This document shows, piece after piece, positions 1 to 7,177 of a stretch of 17,332 bases of DNA. Position 1 is the first letter of the stretch. Every line of letters starts with the position of its first letter. The notes below the pieces were generated by a model. The model had not been told where the DNA came from and did no database searches. It worked only from the letters and a program-made list of their open reading frames with translations. The DNA comes from Nanobdellati archaeon (GTDB taxonomy: Archaea > EX4484-52 > JAADEF01). Made by a program: the position numbers and the translations under genes. The stretch spans positions 1 to 17,332 of the forward strand of contig WAOB01000080.1 of assembly GCA_015521505.1 (NCBI GenBank). The letters run 5' to 3'.

Positions 1-1
1 C

Positions 2-694
2 TTTAAAACAGAGGATGCTAAAATAGAGAATATTGAAAAAATACTACCATACTTAGACAAAAAATCTAAAGGAGATTTGGATCTTCTTTGTTATGAAGCA
101 ATAGAATATTATGAAAATTCTGAATTCAAGAAAGAATACAATAAGAGGTTAATGAAAAAGATAGAAATGAAAAGATATGGTGAAGAGGAACCGTTAGAAG
201 AAATAGAAAGAGTTAAGAAGGAATTTATAAAGCATGGAGGTAACATTAAAATGAGAATAGAAGAAGAATTTTTTCCTAACACTATAAAAAAAATACTTGC
301 AGGACTTCAAGACGGTAGAAAGAGGGGTATATTCATATTATTAAATTTTCTAAGAAAAATGAATTGGAATTGGAATGAAATCGAACATAAAATTGAAGAA
401 TGGAACAATAAAAATGCAGAACCACTAAAGGAAAGTTACATTAAAGCACAGATAAATTATTTCAAAAGAAATGAACAAAAAATAAAGAGCATCCCTCCGC
501 CTAACTTTGAGACAGCAGGATATTATGATGATATGGGAGTATTAGATAGAGAAGACTTAAAATTAGGTGTAAAAAATCCCATAAGTTATGCATATAAAAA
601 GAAACTTATGAGTTTAAAGAAAATGAAAAGGGTGAAAAATTATGAGAATAATAATAACAGGTACACCGGGAACAGGAAAAACATCAGTAAGTAA
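2..694 (+). CDS. PriL C-terminal-like (primase large subunit-like) protein, 5' partial
   Basis: The frame is open to the left edge, so the start lies outside the window; no real start codon is needed inside it. From about nt 260 the protein follows the order of the iron-sulfur domain of archaeal/eukaryotic primase large subunit as I remember it: an FFP motif, KKILAGLQDG, a helix RGIFILLNFLRKMNW, EEWNNKN, then PPPN, GYYDDMGV and KNPISYA near the C-terminus. In the family these motifs carry four cysteines that bind [4Fe-4S]; here all four positions are other residues (Asn in FFPNT, Phe in PPNFE, Leu and Lys in the GVLDREDLK stretch). The visible part before this is charged and helical. The last 17 codons (tail rich in Asn and Lys) run 53 nt into the adenylate kinase gene. 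Assignment rests on remembered motif order, so the family is probable and the function (priming, or a non-enzymatic replication factor) is inferred. Confidence 0.55.
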   Translation, partial: FKTEDAKIENIEKILPYLDKKSKGDLDLLCYEAIEYYENSEFKKEYNKRLMKKIEMKRYGEEEPLEEIERVKKEFIKHGGNIKMRIEEEFFPNTIKKILAGLQDGRKRGIFILLNFLRKMNWNWNEIEHKIEEWNNKNAEPLKESYIKAQINYFKRNEQKIKSIPPPNFETAGYYDDMGVLDREDLKLGVKNPISYAYKKKLMSLKKMKRVKNYENNNNRYTGNRKNISK

Positions 695-1193
695 AAGACT
701 CCATGAACTCACAAAACTTCCGGTAATACATTTAAATGAAGTAATTATCAAAGAAAAGATATATAAAGAATATGATGACAACAGAGAAACTTATGTAGTT
801 GACATGGATAAAATGGAAAGATTTTGTGAAAAATTAGATAATGTTATCATAGAAGGTCATCTTTCTCATTATTGTATGAAAAATGATGATATCATAATAG
901 TATTAAGGGCAAACCCTCTTGTACTCAAAAAGAGATTAAGACAAAAAAAGTATAATGAAAAGAAAATTATGGAAAATGTGGAAGCAGAAGTTATTGATGT
1001 AGTTTTACAAGAAGTTTTAGACTTGGCATATAACAAAGATGTTGAAATCTATGAGATAGACACATCAGACAAAACCATAGATAGGATATCTATAATAATA
1101 AAGAATATCATTGAGGATAAAGAATATGCAAAGAACTTCTTACCAGGAAAAGTAGATTACACAAATTATCTGTTAGAAGGAAAATACTTATAA
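642..1193 (+). CDS. Archaeal adenylate kinase, Fap7/AK6 (hCINAP) family
   Basis: This 183-aa P-loop kinase interconverts ATP, AMP and ADP; the eukaryotic relative Fap7 also assists small-subunit rRNA maturation with uS11, and an archaeal role in ribosome assembly is inferred. The Walker A motif GTPGTGKT is at residues 7-14. The segment NVIIEGHLSHY (about 67-77) and the LID-like stretch RANPLVLKKRLRQKKYNEKKI (89-109 region) followed by ENVEAEVIDVVLQE match the family layout, and the length is normal for the archaeal group. The ATG at 642 is preceded by a GGTGA ribosome binding site at 631-635, which decides the start although it lies inside the upstream gene. The gene ends 12 nt before the oppositely oriented aIF5B gene, with no obvious terminator between them. 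Confidence 0.9.
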   Translation: MRIIITGTPGTGKTSVSKRLHELTKLPVIHLNEVIIKEKIYKEYDDNRETYVVDMDKMERFCEKLDNVIIEGHLSHYCMKNDDIIIVLRANPLVLKKRLRQKKYNEKKIMENVEAEVIDVVLQEVLDLAYNKDVEIYEIDTSDKTIDRISIIIKNIIEDKEYAKNFLPGKVDYTNYLLEGKYL

Positions 1194-1205
1194 TATGAAG
1201 AAACT

Positions 1206-2990
1206 CTAAAATATATCATACTTAGGATCGTGCATTTTCATCAATCTTCTTATCTCATTTAAGATATTCTTCTCTTCATCTGTCAAGAGATGTTGGTTTT
1301 CAATCAAAATCTTATAATCGTGTTTCGGTATTACAGAATAAAATACATCTCCCTCTTTTATATTTCTTCCAACGAAACCTCTATCTACAGATATGGCTAT
1401 TAAATCTCCTTTTTTTGCTTTAGAAACATACTCTCCTTTTATTTGCATCCCTATTATAGTTCCTATGACTTTGCCTTCTTGATTCATTATTTTTACATTC
1501 GGTTTAACTATCCCTGTTTCCACTTCACAACCTATTATAGCAGGTTTACTTTGCCTAAAAACAAAATGTTCCAAAAATTTAATCTTAAAAGGATATGTTA
1601 TCTCCTCCAATATCTCCTTTTCCTTTCTTTCTTTAAGTTCTTTTTGATATTTTTCGTATTCCTCAAGTATATGATATATAACATTGGAAATAATGACCTT
1701 AACCTTATTCGATTTCGCAATTTCCAATGCATCCTCATCTACTCTCACATTAAAACCGACAACAATTCTCTTCTCCTCAGGCATAGATTCTATTAACATT
1801 ACATCTTTCTTTGCAATGTTACCTATACCTGCTTCTCTTATAGGGATGTCTTTATTTTTAAAGACATTTACTATGGCTTCTAAACTCCCCAGGGCATCTG
1901 CCTTTATCAAGATACCCTCTATATCCTTACTAAAAGTAATTGTCTCTACATCCTTCTGTAATTCATCTATGATTCGTTCTTTGTTTATTTTAGAATCACT
2001 TCTCACTGCAATAAATGATGTTCCCGCAATAACATCCTCTATATTGGGTGCTGCGATTTTTATCCCACTTGCTGCAATTACTCTATCAAAAGAGTTAAAC
2101 TTACTTTGTATTCTTAACTCTTGCATAGGTGAAGGTTTAAAAATACCTCTAACTTTTGTTTCTATAACCTTTTCAGGATGTGCTATAAACATTAGGTCTC
2201 CCTTCTGTAAAGATCCATCATAAAGAATAGCATCTATAGTAAGACCCAAACCTTTGGTTTCTTTAACCTCTAAAACCACTCCTTTTCCATTATCTTGAGG
2301 GTTTATATATAGCTTATCCTTTAGGAATTTATTAACAAGTCCTATAAGTATTGTTAATAAATCACTTATACCCTCTCCCGTTAAAGCAGATATAGGTATC
2401 GCAGCAAGAGTTTTTGTAAAATCTTTTATTTCATAATACAGATCCATCTCAAAACCCATCTCAGAAAGTTGAGCAACAACAGTGTAGAACTTATTGTAGA
2501 ACTCTTGCTTTGTTTTTTCATTCTGTTTATTAAACGTACTCAAGAAATCCTCATCCTTATAAGATTTCCATCCATATAATCTATCTATTTTATTCAAAGC
2601 AACTACAAAAGGAGTTTTATACTGTTTTAATATTTCTATACATTCTCTGGTTTGAGGCATAATACCCTCATTTATATCTACAACTAAAATTGCTATATCA
2701 GCCAAACTTCCTCCTCTTTTTCTTAGAAGAGTAAATGCTTCATGTCCTGGCGTATCAATAAATAAAAGCCCCGGTACTGGTATGGAGATACCATATCTCA
2801 TTAAAAGTTTAGAACATATTTTTTCTAATTGCTTCTTAGTGATTTCACTAGCGCCGATATGTTGAGTTATACCTCCTGCCTCTTTCTTAGCAACAACGCT
2901 CTTCCTTATATAATCCAACAAAGTGGTTTTACCATGATCCACATGTGCCAACACAGAAATTATGGGCTGTCTTATGTATTTTCCTTCCAT
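1206..2990 (-). CDS. infB: Translation initiation factor aIF5B (IF2 homologue)
   Basis: This GTPase of 594 aa promotes subunit joining and initiator tRNA placement on the ribosome. All five G motifs are visible: AHVDHGKT at 15-22, the GGITQHIGA switch I at 39-47, DTPGHE at 79-84, NKID at 133-136 and SALTGEG at 201-207. The domain II beta-barrel, domain III (around IEGILIKADALGSLEA) and C-terminal domain IV follow, and the length is typical of archaeal aIF5B without an intein or the long eukaryotic N-terminal extension. The ATG at 2990 has no Shine-Dalgarno sequence but has an A/T-rich TATA-like box about 25 nt upstream, so the transcript is probably leaderless. It faces the adenylate kinase gene at its 3' end. 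Several antisense frames inside it are shadows. Confidence 0.97.
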   Translation of the reverse strand: MEGKYIRQPIISVLAHVDHGKTTLLDYIRKSVVAKKEAGGITQHIGASEITKKQLEKICSKLLMRYGISIPVPGLLFIDTPGHEAFTLLRKRGGSLADIAILVVDINEGIMPQTRECIEILKQYKTPFVVALNKIDRLYGWKSYKDEDFLSTFNKQNEKTKQEFYNKFYTVVAQLSEMGFEMDLYYEIKDFTKTLAAIPISALTGEGISDLLTILIGLVNKFLKDKLYINPQDNGKGVVLEVKETKGLGLTIDAILYDGSLQKGDLMFIAHPEKVIETKVRGIFKPSPMQELRIQSKFNSFDRVIAASGIKIAAPNIEDVIAGTSFIAVRSDSKINKERIIDELQKDVETITFSKDIEGILIKADALGSLEAIVNVFKNKDIPIREAGIGNIAKKDVMLIESMPEEKRIVVGFNVRVDEDALEIAKSNKVKVIISNVIYHILEEYEKYQKELKERKEKEILEEITYPFKIKFLEHFVFRQSKPAIIGCEVETGIVKPNVKIMNQEGKVIGTIIGMQIKGEYVSKAKKGDLIAISVDRGFVGRNIKEGDVFYSVIPKHDYKILIENQHLLTDEEKNILNEIRRLMKMHDPKYDIF

Positions 2991-3010
2991 AGGTTTTATA
3001 TTTTTTGATA

Positions 3011-3020
3011 ATTTTAAAAA
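3011..3020 (-). promoter_or_regulatory. Probable TATA box of infB
   Basis: On the - strand the TTTTTAAAAT block is centred about 25 nt upstream of the infB ATG at 2990, the spacing expected if transcription starts at or next to the start codon. There is no ribosome binding site, which fits a leaderless mRNA. Seen by spacing and base composition only. Confidence 0.5.
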
Positions 3021-3041
3021 AGAACTTTAGATATTATTAAC

Positions 3042-3155
3042 TCAAGAAAGCATTTCATAGGCAATATCTTCTAAAAACACATAGAAGTTCATGTATTCCC
3101 TTCTTGCCCTTCTTGTATTTACCTTTACCTCCTCTCTCCCCTTTATACTATTCCG
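3042..3155 (-). other. Protein-like open frame in the infB upstream gap
   Basis: Directly after the TAG stop of the TSCPD gene, and in the same frame, 37 codons stay open until a TGA at 3042-3044. The translation contains VKVNTRRARREY and then MNFYVFLEDIAYEMLS, which has a helical, amphipathic look unlike junk translation. The only ATG is at 3092 (a 16-residue peptide), preceded by AAGGGA; further upstream there is a strong GGAGGT on the same strand but no start codon at a proper distance. It could be a tiny gene with an unusual start, a remnant of a larger gene, or chance. It shares a loose pattern with the interrupted frame at 11461-11653. Confidence 0.3.
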
Positions 3156-3806
3156 CTAATCACACTTACTATAATTGCATTCAGGATTTATACATGTAAA
3201 ACATCCTGTCTCTGCCTTTAATGTCTTCATATTACATTCCGGACATATCTTCAATTTCTGCTCATTTATTTCTATATTATCACTTTTCAAAGGGTGAGAT
3301 AAATTATTTGAAAGTGATGCAAATTTTATTAACGTTTCATCTCTCTCTTTTTTTATTAACCCTATTTCTTCAAAAAACTTTTCTATAACTTCTGCTATTT
3401 CTCCATAAATACTATGGATGTATTTACCTTCCTTAAGATACCCACCATTAGGATCATGTATGCTTCGCAATTCCTCTAATATAAACACAGGATTATCCGA
3501 TTTCCTAAAAATGGCTGATATTAACCTAGTTAATACTGCAAATTCTGCTGCCTTACTCAAATCCTTACTATTAATAAACATCTCATAAGGTTTTTTTCTT
3601 CCGTCTTCTTCAATATATCCAATAGTTATATATATATTATGCTTCGTATATCTACTTTTTAACTTATATACCTTAGCATTAATCACCTCTGGTCTTTCAA
3701 ATTCTTTTTTAGTAAACTCCGTCTTCTGTACAGATACCTCTTTTTCTTTCTTTCTCTCGTTTTTTACTTCCTTAACCTCCAACATCTCATCAACTCTTAT
3801 CACCAT
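3156..3806 (-). CDS. Class II ribonucleotide reductase C-terminal subunit (TSCPD domain and Cys tail)
   Basis: This 216-aa protein matches the C-terminal part of adenosylcobalamin-dependent ribonucleotide reductase (NrdJ), here encoded as its own gene. Residues 1-40 are a highly charged linker. Residues about 45-145 form the TSCPD-type domain (KLKSRYTKHNIYITIGYIEE, then PYEMFINSKD and AVLTRLISAIFR). The end holds six cysteines (188, 191, 202, 205, 210, 215) in CPEC, CFTC, and C-NYSKC arrangement: a zinc-knuckle-like module plus the redox tail that, in the family, re-reduces the active-site disulfide. The ATG at 3806 has a GGTGGTG ribosome binding site and lies 18 nt downstream of the catalytic gene stop, so the two are surely co-transcribed and presumably co-assemble. 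Split class II reductases (NrdJa/NrdJb in Pseudomonas) are a precedent. Its own start and linker argue against a sequencing frameshift. Confidence 0.85.
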   Translation of the reverse strand: MVIRVDEMLEVKEVKNERKKEKEVSVQKTEFTKKEFERPEVINAKVYKLKSRYTKHNIYITIGYIEEDGRKKPYEMFINSKDLSKAAEFAVLTRLISAIFRKSDNPVFILEELRSIHDPNGGYLKEGKYIHSIYGEIAEVIEKFFEEIGLIKKERDETLIKFASLSNNLSHPLKSDNIEINEQKLKICPECNMKTLKAETGCFTCINPECNYSKCD

Positions 3807-3824
3807 ATAACACCACCCCTATAT

Positions 3825-6341
3825 TTATGTAATATTTATCAAACCCTCTCTATATGCGTGGTATATTGTATAAAGTTTACCATTAATAGAGATTACATCA
3901 TCTCCTTTAACCTCAATCTCTCTACCATCTCTCGTCTTTATCTTAAAGGTTTTCTCTTTAAATTCCTGGAATGGTGTTTTCTTGCCTTCAACGCTCAAAA
4001 TAGGAAATCTACTTCCATCTCTATAAATTGTTACTCCTTTCAATCCAAGTTTCCACGCATAAATATAAAGATTGCTGATAGTTTCTGGATCAATATCTTC
4101 TGGAAGATTGATAGTAGAAGATATACTATGATCAACATACTTTTGTGCTATTGCTTGCATCTCTATTCTTTTGAAAGGATCTATATGATGAGCAGTTCTA
4201 AAGAAATGTTCTGGTAAAATCTTCTTTAGTTCTTCTTCATCCTTTGCATTTTGTACCTTTTCATTTAAATCATACATATCTATATATCCCTGAACTGTTG
4301 AATGGAATATCTTAAAAAACACATTTCCAAAAGATTCGCTTCTTCTAGTATAATATAAAGCAAAAATAGGCTCAATACCACCACTTACTCCTATATAGTG
4401 TTTATCTTTATATTTAAACCCTAACGCTATATTAGAAATTGTTCCTGTAGGTGCTATAGATAGCAAAGCAATGTTTCTCAATCCATGTTTTTTTATCTCT
4501 TTCTTTACATCTTCATCCAAACTTTCTTGGAAAAATGGATTCTTTGAATACTTTTCATAATTAAATATTTTTAACTTTCCTTTTTCTTTAGCCAATTTTG
4601 ATGAGGTTCTATATGCTTCATTTGCAATAGTTCTCATAACTTTTTCAAATATTGCTATACCCTTCTCACTATCATACCCTAAACCAATTTGATTTAACAT
4701 GTCAGCAATTCCCATAACTCCTAAACCTACTCTCCTTGTTTCTTTTGCTGCCGTTCTTTGTTTCTCTAATGCGTTCATCATACTATTCCACGTAGTTATA
4801 TTATCTAAGAACCTTACAACAATACTTATAGTGTGTTTTAACAAATCAAAATCTATCTCGGCATTACTTCTATATCCGTTCCTTACAAATCTTGATAAAT
4901 TTATGGATGCTAAATTACAAGCACCTCCATCCTCTAATGGTACTTCTCCACAAGGATTTGTTGTTACTATATCCCTTCCAAGGTAATTTGATGGAGAATA
5001 TTCAACCATTCTTGTCCAAAACATCAAACCAGGTTCTGCTGTTTTATAATTACTCTCAACAAACTCATCCCAAATATCTCTTGCTTTAACTAACTTCCTT
5101 ATCTCTCCTGTCTGCTCTGAGGAAAAATAAAGTAAGTAATCTCCAGCATATTTCACTGCTAAATCATAATCTCCATCATCTAACTCTATCACATAATCTC
5201 CATAAACATCTCTTTTATTCACATCTTCCAAATCATCTTTTGTAATGTCTTTATTATATTGCTCTTGTAAAAATCGATTTAATTCAGAAATATCGTCAAA
5301 AACACCTATGAGCTCGTACTTATCTATATCTTTAGTGGGCATTCCATAAGAGTAGTGTATATCTTTTATATTATCCACTTTAGTTACCTTACCCTTCTCT
5401 TTTTTCTTATAGAGAAGAATTTTATCTTTACCAAAAGTGTTTTGCTCCTCTATTGCTTTCATGAACTCGTCATTCATCTTTATACTTATATTGGCAAACC
5501 TTACCTGAGTGTTTTCCATTACAACTTTTTTTATCTTTTCCAGAATCTTATGATCATCTATACCTACTTCCCATTGCAGTTGGTTTACTATTTGATTAGT
5601 TATCCAATTCGGTATTCTTTTGACATTTATAAAATCTATAACATCAGGATGCTTTGCATCAATAGTTAACATTAAAGCCCCTCTTCTACCACTCTGACCT
5701 ATCAGTCCAGTTGTCAAAGAATAAAGTTCCATAAAACTCACAGCACCAGTAGATCTATTTGCTGCGTTGTGTACAATAGAATCTTTTGGTCTTAAAACAG
5801 AAATGTCTATCCCTATCCCACCTCCATAAGAATATGTTCTTGCCGCTTCATAAGCTGCATTATAGATTCCTTCTATACTGTCGTCATGAATTAACGATAC
5901 AAAGCAATTTGCAAGTGTTTTTAATCTATATAAATCTCCTGCCCCTGCTATTACTCTTCCTCCAGGTAAGAACCTTCCTTCATAAAGTTCAACATAAAAT
6001 TTTTTTGCATATTCTTTTGCTTTTTCATCATTCTCTTCCACTGCTGCAACAAAAGATGAGATCCTTATGAAAACTTCCTCTGGTCTTGTTTCAATAAGAT
6101 TGCCCTCTTCATCTCTTAAATAATATTTCTTTTCATAAATACTCTTAGCAAGTTCATTATCTCCCAAATAGTTATCATGTTTTGGTAACTCGCCCCTTTG
6201 ATATAGCTCATACAAATATCTATACAGCATCTCATATCTTCTAATATATTTTTTATCAACTTTTTTTATCATCTTACTCTCAAATTTAAACATTTTCTCA
6301 ATACCTTCAGGTAACATTTGTTCTCTTTGTTTTTGCACCAT
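3825..6341 (-). CDS. nrdJ: Adenosylcobalamin-dependent (class II) ribonucleotide reductase, catalytic subunit
   Basis: It reduces ribonucleotides to deoxyribonucleotides with a cobalamin-generated thiyl radical. With the start chosen here the protein has 838 aa. The active-site set is visible: redox Cys146 in ANCFV, the radical Cys464 and Glu466 in NPCGEV, and the second redox Cys475 in GACNL, 11 residues after the radical Cys as in the family. The loop APTGTISNIA, SYGGGIGIDIS and GVTIYRDGSR also match. Between about residues 305 and 415 there is a roughly 110-residue insertion (GVFDDISELNRFL, RDVYGDYVIEL) relative to bacterial NrdJ, which I believe is usual in DPANN-type enzymes. The chain ends after a small domain (KGDDVISINGKLYTIYHA) and lacks the TSCPD and Cys tail, which the next gene supplies. 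The ATG at 6341 is preferred to a GTG at 6350 because that GTG is part of the GGTGAT ribosome binding site. Confidence 0.96.
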   Translation of the reverse strand: MVQKQREQMLPEGIEKMFKFESKMIKKVDKKYIRRYEMLYRYLYELYQRGELPKHDNYLGDNELAKSIYEKKYYLRDEEGNLIETRPEEVFIRISSFVAAVEENDEKAKEYAKKFYVELYEGRFLPGGRVIAGAGDLYRLKTLANCFVSLIHDDSIEGIYNAAYEAARTYSYGGGIGIDISVLRPKDSIVHNAANRSTGAVSFMELYSLTTGLIGQSGRRGALMLTIDAKHPDVIDFINVKRIPNWITNQIVNQLQWEVGIDDHKILEKIKKVVMENTQVRFANISIKMNDEFMKAIEEQNTFGKDKILLYKKKEKGKVTKVDNIKDIHYSYGMPTKDIDKYELIGVFDDISELNRFLQEQYNKDITKDDLEDVNKRDVYGDYVIELDDGDYDLAVKYAGDYLLYFSSEQTGEIRKLVKARDIWDEFVESNYKTAEPGLMFWTRMVEYSPSNYLGRDIVTTNPCGEVPLEDGGACNLASINLSRFVRNGYRSNAEIDFDLLKHTISIVVRFLDNITTWNSMMNALEKQRTAAKETRRVGLGVMGIADMLNQIGLGYDSEKGIAIFEKVMRTIANEAYRTSSKLAKEKGKLKIFNYEKYSKNPFFQESLDEDVKKEIKKHGLRNIALLSIAPTGTISNIALGFKYKDKHYIGVSGGIEPIFALYYTRRSESFGNVFFKIFHSTVQGYIDMYDLNEKVQNAKDEEELKKILPEHFFRTAHHIDPFKRIEMQAIAQKYVDHSISSTINLPEDIDPETISNLYIYAWKLGLKGVTIYRDGSRFPILSVEGKKTPFQEFKEKTFKIKTRDGREIEVKGDDVISINGKLYTIYHAYREGLINIT

Positions 6342-6386
6342 TTTAATCACCTTTAAGTAAACACAAAATATTGTATCTCTTTATCT

Positions 6387-6404
6387 CAATATAACTATAT
6401 ATTG
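6387..6404. promoter_or_regulatory. Inverted repeat over the predicted nrdJ transcription start
   Basis: CAATATA, a 4-nt spacer and TATATTG form a perfect inverted repeat with 7-bp arms. It lies 46-63 nt upstream of the nrdJ ATG and begins about 10 nt downstream of a TATA-like box, so it would overlap the transcription start. This is where an archaeal repressor would be expected to bind. The A/T-rich composition means chance cannot be excluded. Confidence 0.4.
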
Positions 6405-6413
6405 ACACAAATC

Positions 6414-6421
6414 TTTAAAAG
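6414..6421 (-). promoter_or_regulatory. Probable TATA box of nrdJ
   Basis: On the - strand CTTTTAAA stands about 76 nt upstream of the nrdJ start codon, predicting a leader of about 50 nt. This is consistent with nrdJ having a real ribosome binding site (GGTGAT), in contrast to neighbouring genes that look leaderless. Confidence 0.45.
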
Positions 6422-6445
6422 TTTTTCCACACTATAAAATATATT

Positions 6446-6988
6446 TTATTCTTCATTATTTTCCCTTTTGTATTTTTGATATCTTAACTCCCCTATATCC
6501 TCTAATGCATTCAGATATCTAAATAAAGTAAACAAATAATCTGATAATCTGTTCGTATAACCTAACAATTCTGAAGAGATGTACTTCTCTTTAGATAATC
6601 TAACAAGATTTCTTTCTGCTCTTCTGCATATCGTTCTAGCAATATTTATTATTGCAGAATTCTCGTTAGATGTTTCCAAAATAAAAGTATTTAAAGGTTT
6701 AAGAATTTTAGAGTATTCTTCTATTCTCTCTTCCAACCAAGTAATATGTGTAGAAGTTATTCTGTTCTCTGGTTTTCCTATGTCTGATAACAAATTATGA
6801 ATATCATTCATTATCTTGATCAAATCTTTTTTTATTCTATCGTTATCTATTTTACTATATCCATAACCTAGCCATGCTAACAGTTCATCAAAACACCCAT
6901 ATGTCTCTATTTCTAAAGAATCCTTATCTATCCTCCTTCCATTATAAGTAGATGTTTTTCCTTTATCTCCAGTTCTTGTATAGATCAT
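6446..6988 (-). CDS. pduO: Cob(I)alamin adenosyltransferase, PduO type
   Basis: This 180-aa enzyme transfers the adenosyl group of ATP to cob(I)alamin to make adenosylcobalamin. The N-terminal ATP-binding signature YTRTGDKGKTSTYNGRR (residues 3-19) is intact, followed by IETYGCFDELLAWLGY (27-42). The helical bundle carries the family motif ICRRAERNL (120-128) and NRLSDYLFTL (146-155). Length and fold order are those of the single-domain family. The gene sits 104 nt upstream of nrdJ on the same strand, so cofactor synthesis and the cobalamin-dependent reductase are physically linked. No corrin biosynthesis gene is in view, so the cobalamin is probably salvaged. The ATG at 6988 has no ribosome binding site but has a TATA-like box about 27 nt upstream, suggesting a leaderless message. 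nrdJ has its own promoter-like sequence in the gap. Confidence 0.94.
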   Translation of the reverse strand: MIYTRTGDKGKTSTYNGRRIDKDSLEIETYGCFDELLAWLGYGYSKIDNDRIKKDLIKIMNDIHNLLSDIGKPENRITSTHITWLEERIEEYSKILKPLNTFILETSNENSAIINIARTICRRAERNLVRLSKEKYISSELLGYTNRLSDYLFTLFRYLNALEDIGELRYQKYKRENNEE

Positions 6989-7010
6989 AATAACAACAAT
7001 TAATTCAAAA

Positions 7011-7020
7011 TATTTTAAAA
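7011..7020 (-). promoter_or_regulatory. Probable TATA box of pduO
   Basis: TTTTAAAATA on the - strand is centred about 27 nt upstream of the ATG at 6988, with no Shine-Dalgarno sequence between, as in the leaderless arrangement seen for infB. The divergent gap 6989-7177 otherwise shows nothing recognisable apart from the promoter of the + strand gene. Confidence 0.5.
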
Positions 7021-7146
7021 TCTTTGGTTAGATTTTTCCGAATATACCTATATATTTGATTATCTTCATTTCTACAGAGAAGTATGTCTACAATAGTATG
7101 GAACCGCAGCAGAAATCATAATTATTTTAAACAGAAACAACATAAT

Positions 7147-7156
7147 AATATATATA
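7147..7156 (+). promoter_or_regulatory. Probable TATA box of the Cys/Trp-rich pilin-like gene
   Basis: AATATATATA is centred about 27 nt upstream of the ATG at 7178 and no ribosome binding site is present. Between box and start lies a 14-bp perfect palindrome at 7163-7176 (ATTAAAATTTTAAT), which may be an operator or simply A/T-rich chance. Confidence 0.45.
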
Positions 7157-7177
7157 TGAGTCATTAAAATTTTAATT

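Noticed and set aside
1194..1205. Terminator between adenylate kinase and infB
   Set aside because: Only 12 bases, with no stem or T-run in either direction.
1443..2223. Antisense frames inside infB on the + strand
   Set aside because: They lie wholly within a certain gene and have no recognisable motifs; they arise from the A/T-rich complement. The same applies to + strand frames inside nrdJ, pduO and the pilin genes.
3042..3158. Read-through of the TAG after the TSCPD protein (pyrrolysine or suppression)
   Set aside because: The protein already ends at the normal family C-terminus (SKC plus one residue), TAG is used as an ordinary stop elsewhere in the window, and no pyl gene is in view.
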